A stretch of 5,413 nucleotides of DNA from assembly GCA_022568115.1 (NCBI GenBank), contig JADFFP010000107.1, positions 1 to 5,413 on the forward strand, read 5' to 3'. The notes under the pieces were generated by a model. The model worked only from the letters and a program-made list of their open reading frames with translations. It made no database searches and had not been told where the DNA came from. The DNA comes from Pseudomonadota bacterium. GTDB taxonomy: Bacteria > Pseudomonadota > Alphaproteobacteria > Sphingomonadales > SMXR01. Of the stretch, positions 1-5,413 are shown in pieces. A program made the position numbers and the translations under genes. Every line of letters begins with the position of its first letter. Within the stretch, counting starts at the first letter, position 1.

Positions 1-34
1 TTCTTTATCCCTTCCATTTAAGCAATGTGGTAAT

Positions 35-38
35 AGGA
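35..38 (+). promoter_or_regulatory. Ribosome binding site of the S8 protease gene
   Basis: AGGA lies 9 bases before the ATG at 48 and supports that start; the lipoprotein signal begins directly after it. Only 47 bases of upstream sequence are available, so no promoter can be judged. Confidence 0.6.
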
Positions 39-47
39 TAAGAACTT

Positions 48-2411
48 ATGTTTAACATACGCCTATTTAGTTTAATTCTTGCAGCATTTGCATGTCTGAC
101 CCTCAGCGCATGTGGCGGGTCCCCACAAAGAGCACCAGGGGGTTCGGTTACGCCACCGCCACCGCCACCGCCACCGCCACCGCCGCCGCCCAGCGGAGGT
201 GGCAGCAACTCCCTGCCGTCTGCGGGTACGGGTCCTTTTGCAACTGATGAATACCGGTCAAATTGGGGTCTGAATGCAGTCAGTCCGATACCCGCCTATG
301 AGGCCGGGGCAACCGGGTTGGGGGTTTCAGTGGCGGTGATTGACACCGGCTTAAATGTTGACCACAACGATCTTGATGACAATGTCGATCCCGCCAGCAC
401 CGATATAGTTGGCCATGCAGATTCAGACGTGTTTGGCCCGGATATGCATGGTACCCAGGTGGCCGGAATCATAGCCGCCGAGAAAAACGGCGTTGGGATG
501 CACGGGATTGCCTTTGAGGCCCTGATCATGGCCCTCAGGATTGATTTCGCGGATTCCTGTTCTAACGAAACCGATTGTCTTTTCTTTACAAGTGATATTG
601 TCCGCGCGATAGATTATGCCGTCGCCAATGGCGCCCGGGTCATCAACCTCAGCCTCGGGGGCGATGGCGCCAGCGACGATTTGATTGCCGCGCTGACGGC
701 CGCAATCAATGCCGGTGTGTTTATTGTCATTTCCGCCGGCAACGATAGCGAGGGCAACCCCAGCGCCACCGCCCAGGTCGCCTTGTCCGCCGGAGTTTCC
801 GGCGGCATGTTGATCGTCGGCGCGATTGATACCAATGGCACCCTTGCCTCTTTTTCGAACCGGGCGGGTAATTCCCGGAATGTCTTTGTGGTCGCCCCCG
901 GGGTGGGTATTCGTACTACCTCTATAAATAATAGTTTCACCAACGTCAGCGGAACCTCTTTCTCCACCCCCCATGTGGCCGGCGCCGCGGCGCTGTTGTT
1001 TTCCCTTTTCCCCAACCTGGTGGGAACCGATATATTCGATATCCTGACCCAAACGGCAACCGATTTCGGCACCAACGGGGTCGATTCCGTCTTCGGCTTT
1101 GGGCTGATCGATATCGGCGCCGCGCTTCAGCCCCTGGGGCCGCTGTCGATCGTCACCATGTCCCTGACCAGTGACGAGATGACCGACGTTCCCATAGACG
1201 ACACCGGCGGCGGGTTCTCGATCGCCTTTGGCGATGCCATATTCAATGCCCGGGGGTTTTCCTCGGTCATGATGCTGGACGGTTTCAGGCGGTCGTACAT
1301 GGTGGATTTAAGCTCCCGGATGGAGGCCCTGTACCGGCCCAGCCTGTCACTGGCCGATGCCATCGAAAGCCGCCGCCAGCGCCAGTCGTTGTTTATTCCG
1401 CTCTCCGGCGCCGACAGCCTGTCATTTTCCTTCTACGACCGCTACCGGCTGATCCGCGACCTGGCCCCGGCGCTCAGCATGGCGACCCGGGACCTGCTCA
1501 GGCAGGAAGCCCCGGCGACCTTTTTCCAGTCCGCGCTCAGGGATGATCTGACTTTAAGTTTTGCCTTCGGCTTTAGCCCCGGTGATGTTCTGATGCGCCA
1601 AGGGGATTTGAACACTGCCGGGTATGGGTTTCTGACCGCCAATTTCGGCGGCGCCACGCATCTTTCCCTGGCCAGTTCACCCAAGACCGCCAATTTGAAG
1701 AAAACCACGGGTGGCAAGGTTTCGCTGCTGTTCGGGGTTTCCACGGGCACCTATAACGTTGCCGAATTCCTGCCCTATGCCGGCAATCACCCGAAAGCCA
1801 CCGTCACCTCTACCTATATCCGCGCCGCCCGCAAATCGGGGGCGCTGATGTTGAACCTGACGGCCGGGGTGATGGAAGAGAAAAACGCTGTTCTGGGCAG
1901 CATTTCAACCGGGGCGCTGACGCTTGGCGATGGCGCCGCCACCGCCTTCCTCGGGGTCCAGGGGGAAGTGGATCTGGGCCGGGGGTTTTCCCTGTTCGGC
2001 CAGTATGAGGCCGGCTGGACCTCGGTCAAGGGGGCGGAATTCAGTCTGATCGGCGAGGTTTCCAGTTTCCGTACTTCCAGCTTTACCGCGGCGCTGACCA
2101 AAAACCGGGTGTTCGGGAAACGCGACCGGATCGGGATTGCCGTCCACCAGCCGTTGCGGGTGGAGAACGGGACCCTGTCGCTGGTCTTGCCGACCGGGCG
2201 CAATTATGTCATCGACCGGATTCTCTTCAGCAATGACCGGGCCGGGCTGAGCCCCTCCGCGCGCGAGATTGATGTCGAGATCAGCTACCGCCTGGTCACC
2301 CGCGCCGGGTTCACCTTCGAGGCCAACCTGGTGCACCAGTTCAACCCCGGCCACACCATTAACCTCAGCCACGCCAGCGCGGTCCTGTTCCGTTTCACAA
2401 AGGTTTATTAA
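48..2411 (+). CDS. Lipidated subtilisin-like (S8) serine protease with C-terminal autotransporter-type beta-barrel
   Basis: This is a predicted surface-exposed or outer-membrane serine endopeptidase of 787 residues. The N-terminus is a lipoprotein signal with lipobox Leu19-Ser-Ala-Cys22; Gly at +2 fits outer-membrane sorting. A linker of 13 prolines (residues 36-48) and a Gly/Ser stretch follow. The S8 domain spans about 65-360: Asp99 in AVIDTG, His134 in MHGTQVAG, the oxyanion Asn232 in SAGND and Ser304 in GTSFSTPHVAG, so the triad is intact. Cys171 and Cys177 flank a short insert and could form a disulfide. Residues 361-500 look like a linker. About 500-787 is a series of alternating amphipathic strands ending in an aromatic residue (FRFTKVY), as in autotransporter barrels. 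Known relatives combining lipobox, subtilase and barrel are NalP (Neisseria) and SphB1 (Bordetella), which release other surface proteins; the substrate here is unknown. ATG at 48 is preceded by AGGA at 35-38. The protease call is firm; the barrel is inferred from strand pattern. Confidence 0.95.
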   Translation: MFNIRLFSLILAAFACLTLSACGGSPQRAPGGSVTPPPPPPPPPPPPPSGGGSNSLPSAGTGPFATDEYRSNWGLNAVSPIPAYEAGATGLGVSVAVIDTGLNVDHNDLDDNVDPASTDIVGHADSDVFGPDMHGTQVAGIIAAEKNGVGMHGIAFEALIMALRIDFADSCSNETDCLFFTSDIVRAIDYAVANGARVINLSLGGDGASDDLIAALTAAINAGVFIVISAGNDSEGNPSATAQVALSAGVSGGMLIVGAIDTNGTLASFSNRAGNSRNVFVVAPGVGIRTTSINNSFTNVSGTSFSTPHVAGAAALLFSLFPNLVGTDIFDILTQTATDFGTNGVDSVFGFGLIDIGAALQPLGPLSIVTMSLTSDEMTDVPIDDTGGGFSIAFGDAIFNARGFSSVMMLDGFRRSYMVDLSSRMEALYRPSLSLADAIESRRQRQSLFIPLSGADSLSFSFYDRYRLIRDLAPALSMATRDLLRQEAPATFFQSALRDDLTLSFAFGFSPGDVLMRQGDLNTAGYGFLTANFGGATHLSLASSPKTANLKKTTGGKVSLLFGVSTGTYNVAEFLPYAGNHPKATVTSTYIRAARKSGALMLNLTAGVMEEKNAVLGSISTGALTLGDGAATAFLGVQGEVDLGRGFSLFGQYEAGWTSVKGAEFSLIGEVSSFRTSSFTAALTKNRVFGKRDRIGIAVHQPLRVENGTLSLVLPTGRNYVIDRILFSNDRAGLSPSAREIDVEISYRLVTRAGFTFEANLVHQFNPGHTINLSHASAVLFRFTKVY
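153..191 (+). repeat. Hexanucleotide repeat (CCACCG)5 plus CCGCCGCCC encoding 13 prolines
   Basis: Five perfect CCACCG units (153-182) are followed by three more proline codons (183-191), all in frame in the S8 protease. The repeat forms the rigid spacer between the lipidated Cys22 and the catalytic domain. Because the unit is 6 bases, gain or loss of units would change the linker by two prolines at a time without breaking the frame. Confidence 0.9.
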
Positions 2412-2413
2412 AC

Positions 2414-2428
2414 ACCCCTTCAAGGGGT
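2414..2428. terminator. Possible weak hairpin terminator between convergent genes
   Basis: ACCCC (2414-2418) and GGGGT (2424-2428) form a 5-base-pair stem around TTCAA; the stem can close to 7 pairs on paper. The kinase stop codon lies in the loop. Read on the minus strand the stem is followed by TGTTTAATAAA, a weak T-containing tail; on the + strand no T tract follows. A second small inverted repeat, GTTTA-T-TAAAC (2403-2413), overlaps the protease stop codon. Efficient termination for either strand is uncertain. Confidence 0.35.
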
Positions 2429-3811
2429 CGCCACCGGCAGCTGTAATTCGACCTTGAGGCCGCCCATCTTGGACCTTTTGAGGTGCGCCTTGCCGCCATA
2501 AATCTGGGTAATGTCGCGGACAATCGCCAGCCCCAGGCCTGAGCCGGGAACCCCCTCATCCATTTTTTTGCCACGCCGGTAAAGCGAGGGCCGCTGGTTG
2601 CGGTCGACCCCCGGGCCGTCATCCTCAACAATCAAAATCATGGCGGCCGGGGCGCCGTTTACCCTTTTGCATTTGGCGGTGACGCGAATTTTCGAGACGG
2701 CCCATTTGGCGGCGTTGTCCAGCAGGTTGCCAAGGATTTCCTCCAGGTCCTGTTTTTCGCCGTGGAACATCAGCCCCGGCTCGATTTCCACCGTTAGCTC
2801 CAGGTTTCGTTTCTGGTAGAGGCGCTGGATAGTGCGCCCAACGTTGATGATCGAAACCTCCACCTCTGTCTTGGCCTTGATGTGCCGGGAATGGCCGATC
2901 GCCCGGGCGCGCGCCAGCTGATGGTCGACATTGCGGCGGATGATGGTGGTCTGTTTACCCACCAGCTCCGAAAACCGGGTTTTCCTACTTGAGGCAATTT
3001 CATTGGAAATAACCGACAGGGGTGTTTTCAGGGAATGAGCCAGGTTACCCATCTGGGTCCGGGCCCGCTCGACCAGGGTTTCATTCTGGGCCAGCACTGC
3101 GTTCATTTCATCCACCAGCGGCTTGATCTCGGGCGGACAGTCCTGGGGCAGGCGCTTGCGGTTGCCCTCGCGAATCTCCGACAAACCGGTTTTGACATCC
3201 CTGAGCGGGGACAGGCCGAAAGCCACCTGCAAAACCATGGCCACCACGATACCGAAACCCAGCCCCCCCAGCGACCATATAACAATCCGGTTAAAGTGGG
3301 CGATGTGGCTAAGCATTTCGCTGACGTCGCTGGCCATCATAAAGATGAAGGTCCGGTCGGTTCCGGGAAGCAATATTTCCCTCTCAAGAATACGCAGCGT
3401 CTGTCCTTCGGGTCCCGGAGCCTCATAGGTTCTGCGCACCAGGCCAGCATTGCTGAAATCCACCGTCAGTTCCTGATCCCAAAGCGACCGCGAGCGGATG
3501 CTTTCCTGCCCAACCGCCGAGATTTGCCAATACCAGCCTGAATATGGTTCGTTAAAACGCTGGTCGCTCAAAGGGCGGGAAAAGACGATCGTCCCGTCAT
3601 CGCCAATGTCGCTGACGCCGATCATGCTGTCCATGGTCTGGCTGAGGCGGTCATCGGTTTCGGTTTCGACGTGATCGCGAAACGCCGCCGAAAGCAATAT
3701 GCCCCCCACTGTCAGGGCCAGCATCAGCCACAGCAGGGAAGCCAGCAACAGCCGGCCGGTCAGCGACTTCGGGTTGGCCCAGGGGAATTTCGATGCTTTA
3801 TTCGCCCTCAT
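2420..3811 (-). CDS. PhoQ-like membrane sensor histidine kinase
   Basis: This is an inner-membrane sensor kinase, partner of the regulator encoded just upstream. With the ATG at 3811 it has 463 residues. Transmembrane segment 1 is about 18-43, the periplasmic sensor about 44-173 (with the conspicuous stretch GWYWQI and SRSLWD at about 92-112), and transmembrane segment 2 about 174-198. A HAMP-like linker (SPLRDVKTGLSEIREGN) follows. The dimerisation and phosphoacceptor box is NLAHSLKTPL with His259, the HSLKTPL form typical of PhoQ-type kinases. The ATPase has an N box (EILGNLLDNAAKW, Asn362 and Asn366), G1 (DDGPG, 397-401) and G2 (GSGLGL, 423-428), so all catalytic motifs are present. The reading frame is open 37 codons further upstream to an ATG at 3922, but that extension lies inside the regulator gene. 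The ATG at 3811 overlaps the regulator's end by 14 bases and is followed by a short basic N-terminus and TM1, so it is preferred. The signal sensed is unknown; I do not see the acidic cluster of enteric PhoQ. Confidence 0.96.
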   Translation of the reverse strand: MRANKASKFPWANPKSLTGRLLLASLLWLMLALTVGGILLSAAFRDHVETETDDRLSQTMDSMIGVSDIGDDGTIVFSRPLSDQRFNEPYSGWYWQISAVGQESIRSRSLWDQELTVDFSNAGLVRRTYEAPGPEGQTLRILEREILLPGTDRTFIFMMASDVSEMLSHIAHFNRIVIWSLGGLGFGIVVAMVLQVAFGLSPLRDVKTGLSEIREGNRKRLPQDCPPEIKPLVDEMNAVLAQNETLVERARTQMGNLAHSLKTPLSVISNEIASSRKTRFSELVGKQTTIIRRNVDHQLARARAIGHSRHIKAKTEVEVSIINVGRTIQRLYQKRNLELTVEIEPGLMFHGEKQDLEEILGNLLDNAAKWAVSKIRVTAKCKRVNGAPAAMILIVEDDGPGVDRNQRPSLYRRGKKMDEGVPGSGLGLAIVRDITQIYGGKAHLKRSKMGGLKVELQLPVATP

Positions 3812-4469
3812 CCGGATCCGCCAGACGATAGCCCAGGCCGCGCTTGGTTTGAATGATATTGACGCCAAGTTTTTTGCGGATGCGATTAATAAATACCTCG
3901 ATAGTATTGGAATCCCGGTCAAAATCCTGGTCGTAGATATGTTCGGTCAGTCCGGTCCTGGAAATAATCTCGTCCCGGTGGTGCATCAGGTAAGAAAGCA
4001 GTTTGTATTCCAGCGCCGTCAGCTTGACCGCCTGGCCGTCGACCGTGACTTTTGAATTTTTGGTGTTCAGGGTCACCGGGCCGCAGGAAATATCGCTGGT
4101 CGCCAAACCCGAGGAGCGCCTGATCAGGGCGCGCACACGGGCCAGCAGCTCTTCCATCTTGAATGGCTTGGTTAAATAATCATCGGCGCCGGCGTCAAGC
4201 CCGGCGACCTTTTCGCTCCAGGTGTCCCTTGCGGTCAGGATCAAAACCGGAAAGATGTGTCCGGCGCCGCGCCATTTTTCCAGAACGCTGACGCCATCCA
4301 TGACCGGCAGTCCGAGATCAAGGATTATCACGTCATAAGGCTCGGTATCGCCCAGGAAGTGCCCTTCCTCGCCGTCCCCCGCACAATCCACCACATAGCC
4401 CGAATCAATCAGGGCCTTTTTGATCTGCCGCGATAGATCCGGTTCGTCTTCGACCAGTAAAACGCGCAT
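3798..4469 (-). CDS. OmpR/PhoP-family response regulator
   Basis: This is a DNA-binding response regulator of 223 residues, the usual family length. The receiver domain (1-about 118) has the acidic pair Glu7/Asp8, phosphoacceptor Asp51 in ILDLGLPVMDG, Thr79 in LTA and Lys101 in TKPF. The winged-helix output domain (about 127-217) contains LTALEYKLLSYL, the recognition-helix segment SNTIEVFINRIRKKL and the closing wing GLGYRL. It sits between the PepSY gene (2-base gap) and the kinase gene (14-base overlap), so the three are very probably one transcript with translational coupling. A good ribosome site, GGGAG on the minus strand at 4480-4476, lies 6 bases before the ATG, inside the end of the PepSY gene. 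Together with the PhoQ-like kinase it forms a PhoPQ- or FeuPQ-like pair. I leave the symbol blank because PhoP, FeuP and other OmpR-class regulators cannot be separated by eye. Confidence 0.96.
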   Translation of the reverse strand: MRVLLVEDEPDLSRQIKKALIDSGYVVDCAGDGEEGHFLGDTEPYDVIILDLGLPVMDGVSVLEKWRGAGHIFPVLILTARDTWSEKVAGLDAGADDYLTKPFKMEELLARVRALIRRSSGLATSDISCGPVTLNTKNSKVTVDGQAVKLTALEYKLLSYLMHHRDEIISRTGLTEHIYDQDFDRDSNTIEVFINRIRKKLGVNIIQTKRGLGYRLADPDEGE

Positions 4470-4471
4470 TC

Positions 4472-4786
4472 CTATCTCCCGCTGGTTTTAATGACGTCGC
4501 CGGTTTTTGCGTCCATGACCACCGACATGACCTTGCCGTTCTTGTTAAGCAGTTTTAATTCGTAGATCCATTTCCCGGGGCCGGTCTGGCGGAGTTTCTG
4601 CCCGACCACCCGGCCGCCGAACCGCTGCTCGGCCTGCCGGGCGATTTGCCCGTAGGGAATAAGATCACCTTTTTTGCGCCCTTTCAAAGCTTCGTCCTGA
4701 TCTTGCTGGGCAACCCCGGGCCCGGGCGCGGCGGCAAGGAAAAAAAGGCACACAAGGCCTGACAATATGGTGCGCATGATGTTCAT
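4472..4786 (-). CDS. Small periplasmic PepSY-domain protein, candidate modulator of the adjacent sensor kinase
   Basis: This is a 104-residue exported protein. Residues 1-26 form a Sec signal peptide (hydrophobic LSGLVCLFFLAAA, likely cleavage after GVA at 26, before QQ); Cys13 is in the hydrophobic core and does not make a lipobox. Mature residues about 42-101 match a single PepSY unit: a helix (PYGQIARQAEQRFGG), then strands with WIYELKLLNKNGKVMSVVMDAKTGDVI. PepSY domains are generally linked to inhibition or modulation of periplasmic or membrane partners. It is first in the operon with the response regulator and kinase, which suggests a role in that signalling pathway. Two in-frame ATGs are possible, at 4786 and at 4777 (Met4); neither has a strong Shine-Dalgarno sequence, so the start is uncertain by three codons. 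The domain and export are well supported; the modulatory role is inference from context. Confidence 0.9.
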   Translation of the reverse strand: MNIMRTILSGLVCLFFLAAAPGPGVAQQDQDEALKGRKKGDLIPYGQIARQAEQRFGGRVVGQKLRQTGPGKWIYELKLLNKNGKVMSVVMDAKTGDVIKTSGR

Positions 4787-4826
4787 AGTGTTTATGAGTC
4801 TGCGGTCTAGTGTTACATACCCCTAG

Positions 4827-4843
4827 TGAACCATATATGAACA
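4827..4843 (-). promoter_or_regulatory. PhoP-box-like direct repeat in the divergent intergenic region
   Basis: On the minus strand this reads TGTTCA-TATAT-GGTTCA, two hexamers with an 11-base period. The enterobacterial PhoP box is (T/G)GTTTA-N5-(T/G)GTTTA; each half here matches at five of six positions and the 5-base spacer is exact. The repeat ends 41 bases before the PepSY start, an orientation and distance suitable for regulating the PepSY-regulator-kinase operon. A TATGTA hexamer 7 bases downstream is a poor -10 candidate. It is also 77-93 bases before the divergent Kelch gene. Binding by the encoded regulator is inference. Confidence 0.4.
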
Positions 4844-4846
4844 GAA

Positions 4847-4876
4847 AATTTATTCAGTATTAAGATTTTTCAGCAA
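4847..4876 (-). promoter_or_regulatory. Tentative sigma70-type promoter for the PepSY operon
   Basis: On the minus strand TTGCTG (4876-4871) and TAAATT (4852-4847) are separated by 18 bases, giving partial -35 and -10 matches. If real, transcription would start close to the PhoP-box-like repeat at 4843-4827, which would then act as a repressor site rather than an activator site. The region is AT-rich and chance matches are likely. Confidence 0.25.
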
Positions 4877-4919
4877 GTTGGGGCTGTAAAAATCCCCCGA
4901 TTAGAGGCTATAAGAGGCC

Positions 4920-5413
4920 ATGCATTTAAAACACTACATTTTATTTGCCGTTTTGGGTTTTACCCTTTTGTTTATTTTGTTTCCTGAAAAAACCGATCAG
5001 GTGGTTGATACCACGCTTTCCGGCGGGATTGTCGCCCACCTCCCGGACCCCGCCAGCAACAATGCCGCAACCGGAGTGATGGTTGAAGGTGAGCCTTATC
5101 TATTTTCCTTTTCCGGCATGGGTGAAGGCAAGGGCCGGGGCGATATCCACTCCCGGGCCTACCTCATTAACATCAACGAACAGTGGGCGCGCGAGCTGCC
5201 GCCGCTCCCGGGCGGGAAAGACCGGCTGGCCAGCATTGCGGTTGCGGTTGCCGGTACGGTTTATGTGATCGGCGGTTATACCGTGGCGGAAGATGGCCAT
5301 GAGCTGTCCGCCCCGGAAGTTTATGCCTTTGACCCGGCCCGTGAAAGCTACGCTGAATTGGCGCCGATGCCGGTTCCGGTGGATGATACCGTGGCTTTTG
5401 TTTACCAGGACCG
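4920..5413 (+). CDS. Kelch-type beta-propeller protein with N-terminal membrane anchor or signal peptide, 3'-truncated by window end
   Basis: An open frame starts at ATG 4920 and runs 164 complete codons to the window edge without a stop. Residues 1-22 are a basic start plus a strongly hydrophobic helix (FAVLGFTLLFILF) followed by PEKTDQ. No clear signal-peptidase site is visible, so an uncleaved anchor with a periplasmic propeller is possible. Two Kelch-like blades can be read: about 51-98 (YLFSFSGMG ... YLININEQWARELPPLPGG) and about 105-152 (VYVIGGY ... EVYAFDPARESYAELAPMP); a third begins with DDTVAFVY. Di-glycine, Tyr and Trp or aromatic spacing are typical of Kelch repeats, as in galactose oxidase and the sialic acid mutarotase NanM, but the fragment does not allow an enzymatic call. 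AAGAGG at 4912-4917 is only 2 bases from the ATG and AGAGG at 4903-4907 is 12 bases away, so the ribosome site is ambiguous. The gene is divergent from the PepSY operon. Confidence 0.75.
   Translation, partial: MHLKHYILFAVLGFTLLFILFPEKTDQVVDTTLSGGIVAHLPDPASNNAATGVMVEGEPYLFSFSGMGEGKGRGDIHSRAYLININEQWARELPPLPGGKDRLASIAVAVAGTVYVIGGYTVAEDGHELSAPEVYAFDPARESYAELAPMPVPVDDTVAFVYQD

Noticed and set aside
423..1052. 209-codon open frame on the minus strand inside the protease gene
   Set aside because: It lies fully antisense to the conserved S8 catalytic motifs and its translation is Gly/Ala-rich with no recognisable domain; long antisense frames are expected in GC-rich genes.
1905..2423. 172-codon minus-strand frame over the end of the protease gene
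   Set aside because: Antisense to the barrel region and low-complexity in translation; it would also conflict with the kinase 3' end.
2269..2457. 62-codon + strand frame crossing the protease stop codon
   Set aside because: It is the out-of-frame shadow of the protease end; composition is Ser/Pro/Thr-rich with no ribosome site.
3035..3541. 168-codon + strand frame opposite the kinase gene
   Set aside because: It is antisense to the kinase sensor, HAMP-like linker and His box; the kinase motifs fix the true strand.
3812..3922. N-terminal extension of the kinase to an upstream ATG at 3922
   Set aside because: The extra 37 residues are encoded inside the DNA-binding domain of the regulator gene and do not look like a kinase N-terminus; the start at 3811 gives the normal short cytoplasmic tail before TM1.
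4880..4898. GGGG ... CCCC inverted repeat before the Kelch gene, considered as a terminator or regulatory RNA
   Set aside because: The stem is only four pairs with a 10-base loop and no T tract; it is too weak to call.
5083..5268. Short + strand frame inside the Kelch gene
   Set aside because: It is a frame shadow; the frame starting at 4920 carries the signal segment and Kelch blades and remains open to the window end.

Overview
The window looks like chromosomal DNA of a Gram-negative bacterium, most likely an alphaproteobacterium. This rests on a GC-rich coding style, a lipidated outer-membrane subtilisin with a beta-barrel tail, and a PepSY / PhoP-like regulator / PhoQ-like kinase cluster of the kind common in that class. 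I cannot name a genus from the sequence alone. I saw no insertion sequences, RNA genes, CRISPR arrays or phage genes.

Layout: (1) Positions 48-2411 on the + strand encode a complete 787-residue S8 serine protease. It has a lipoprotein signal, a run of 13 prolines, an intact Asp/His/Ser catalytic domain and a C-terminal region that reads as an outer-membrane beta-barrel, resembling the lipidated subtilase autotransporters NalP and SphB1. (2) Facing it tail to tail, with an 8-base gap, is a compact minus-strand operon read in the order PepSY-domain periplasmic protein (4786-4472), OmpR/PhoP-family response regulator (4469-3798) and PhoQ-like membrane histidine kinase (3811-2420). The first two genes are 2 bases apart and the last two overlap by 14 bases. 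(3) A 133-base AT-rich divergent intergenic region (4787-4919) contains a direct repeat close to the enterobacterial PhoP box. (4) From 4920 on the + strand a membrane-anchored or exported Kelch-type beta-propeller protein begins and runs off the end of the window.

How they may work together: the kinase probably senses an envelope condition and phosphorylates the regulator. The small PepSY protein, co-transcribed and periplasmic, is a candidate modulator of the kinase, similar in position and size to FeuN of the Sinorhizobium FeuPQ system. The PhoP-box-like repeat suggests that the regulator controls its own operon and possibly the divergent Kelch gene. The link between the protease and the two-component system is only adjacency and shared 3' ends. 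The single-gene assignments are ordinary and well supported. The more unusual points are the operator candidate, the PepSY-kinase partnership and the lipoprotein-plus-barrel protease with its hexanucleotide-encoded proline linker.
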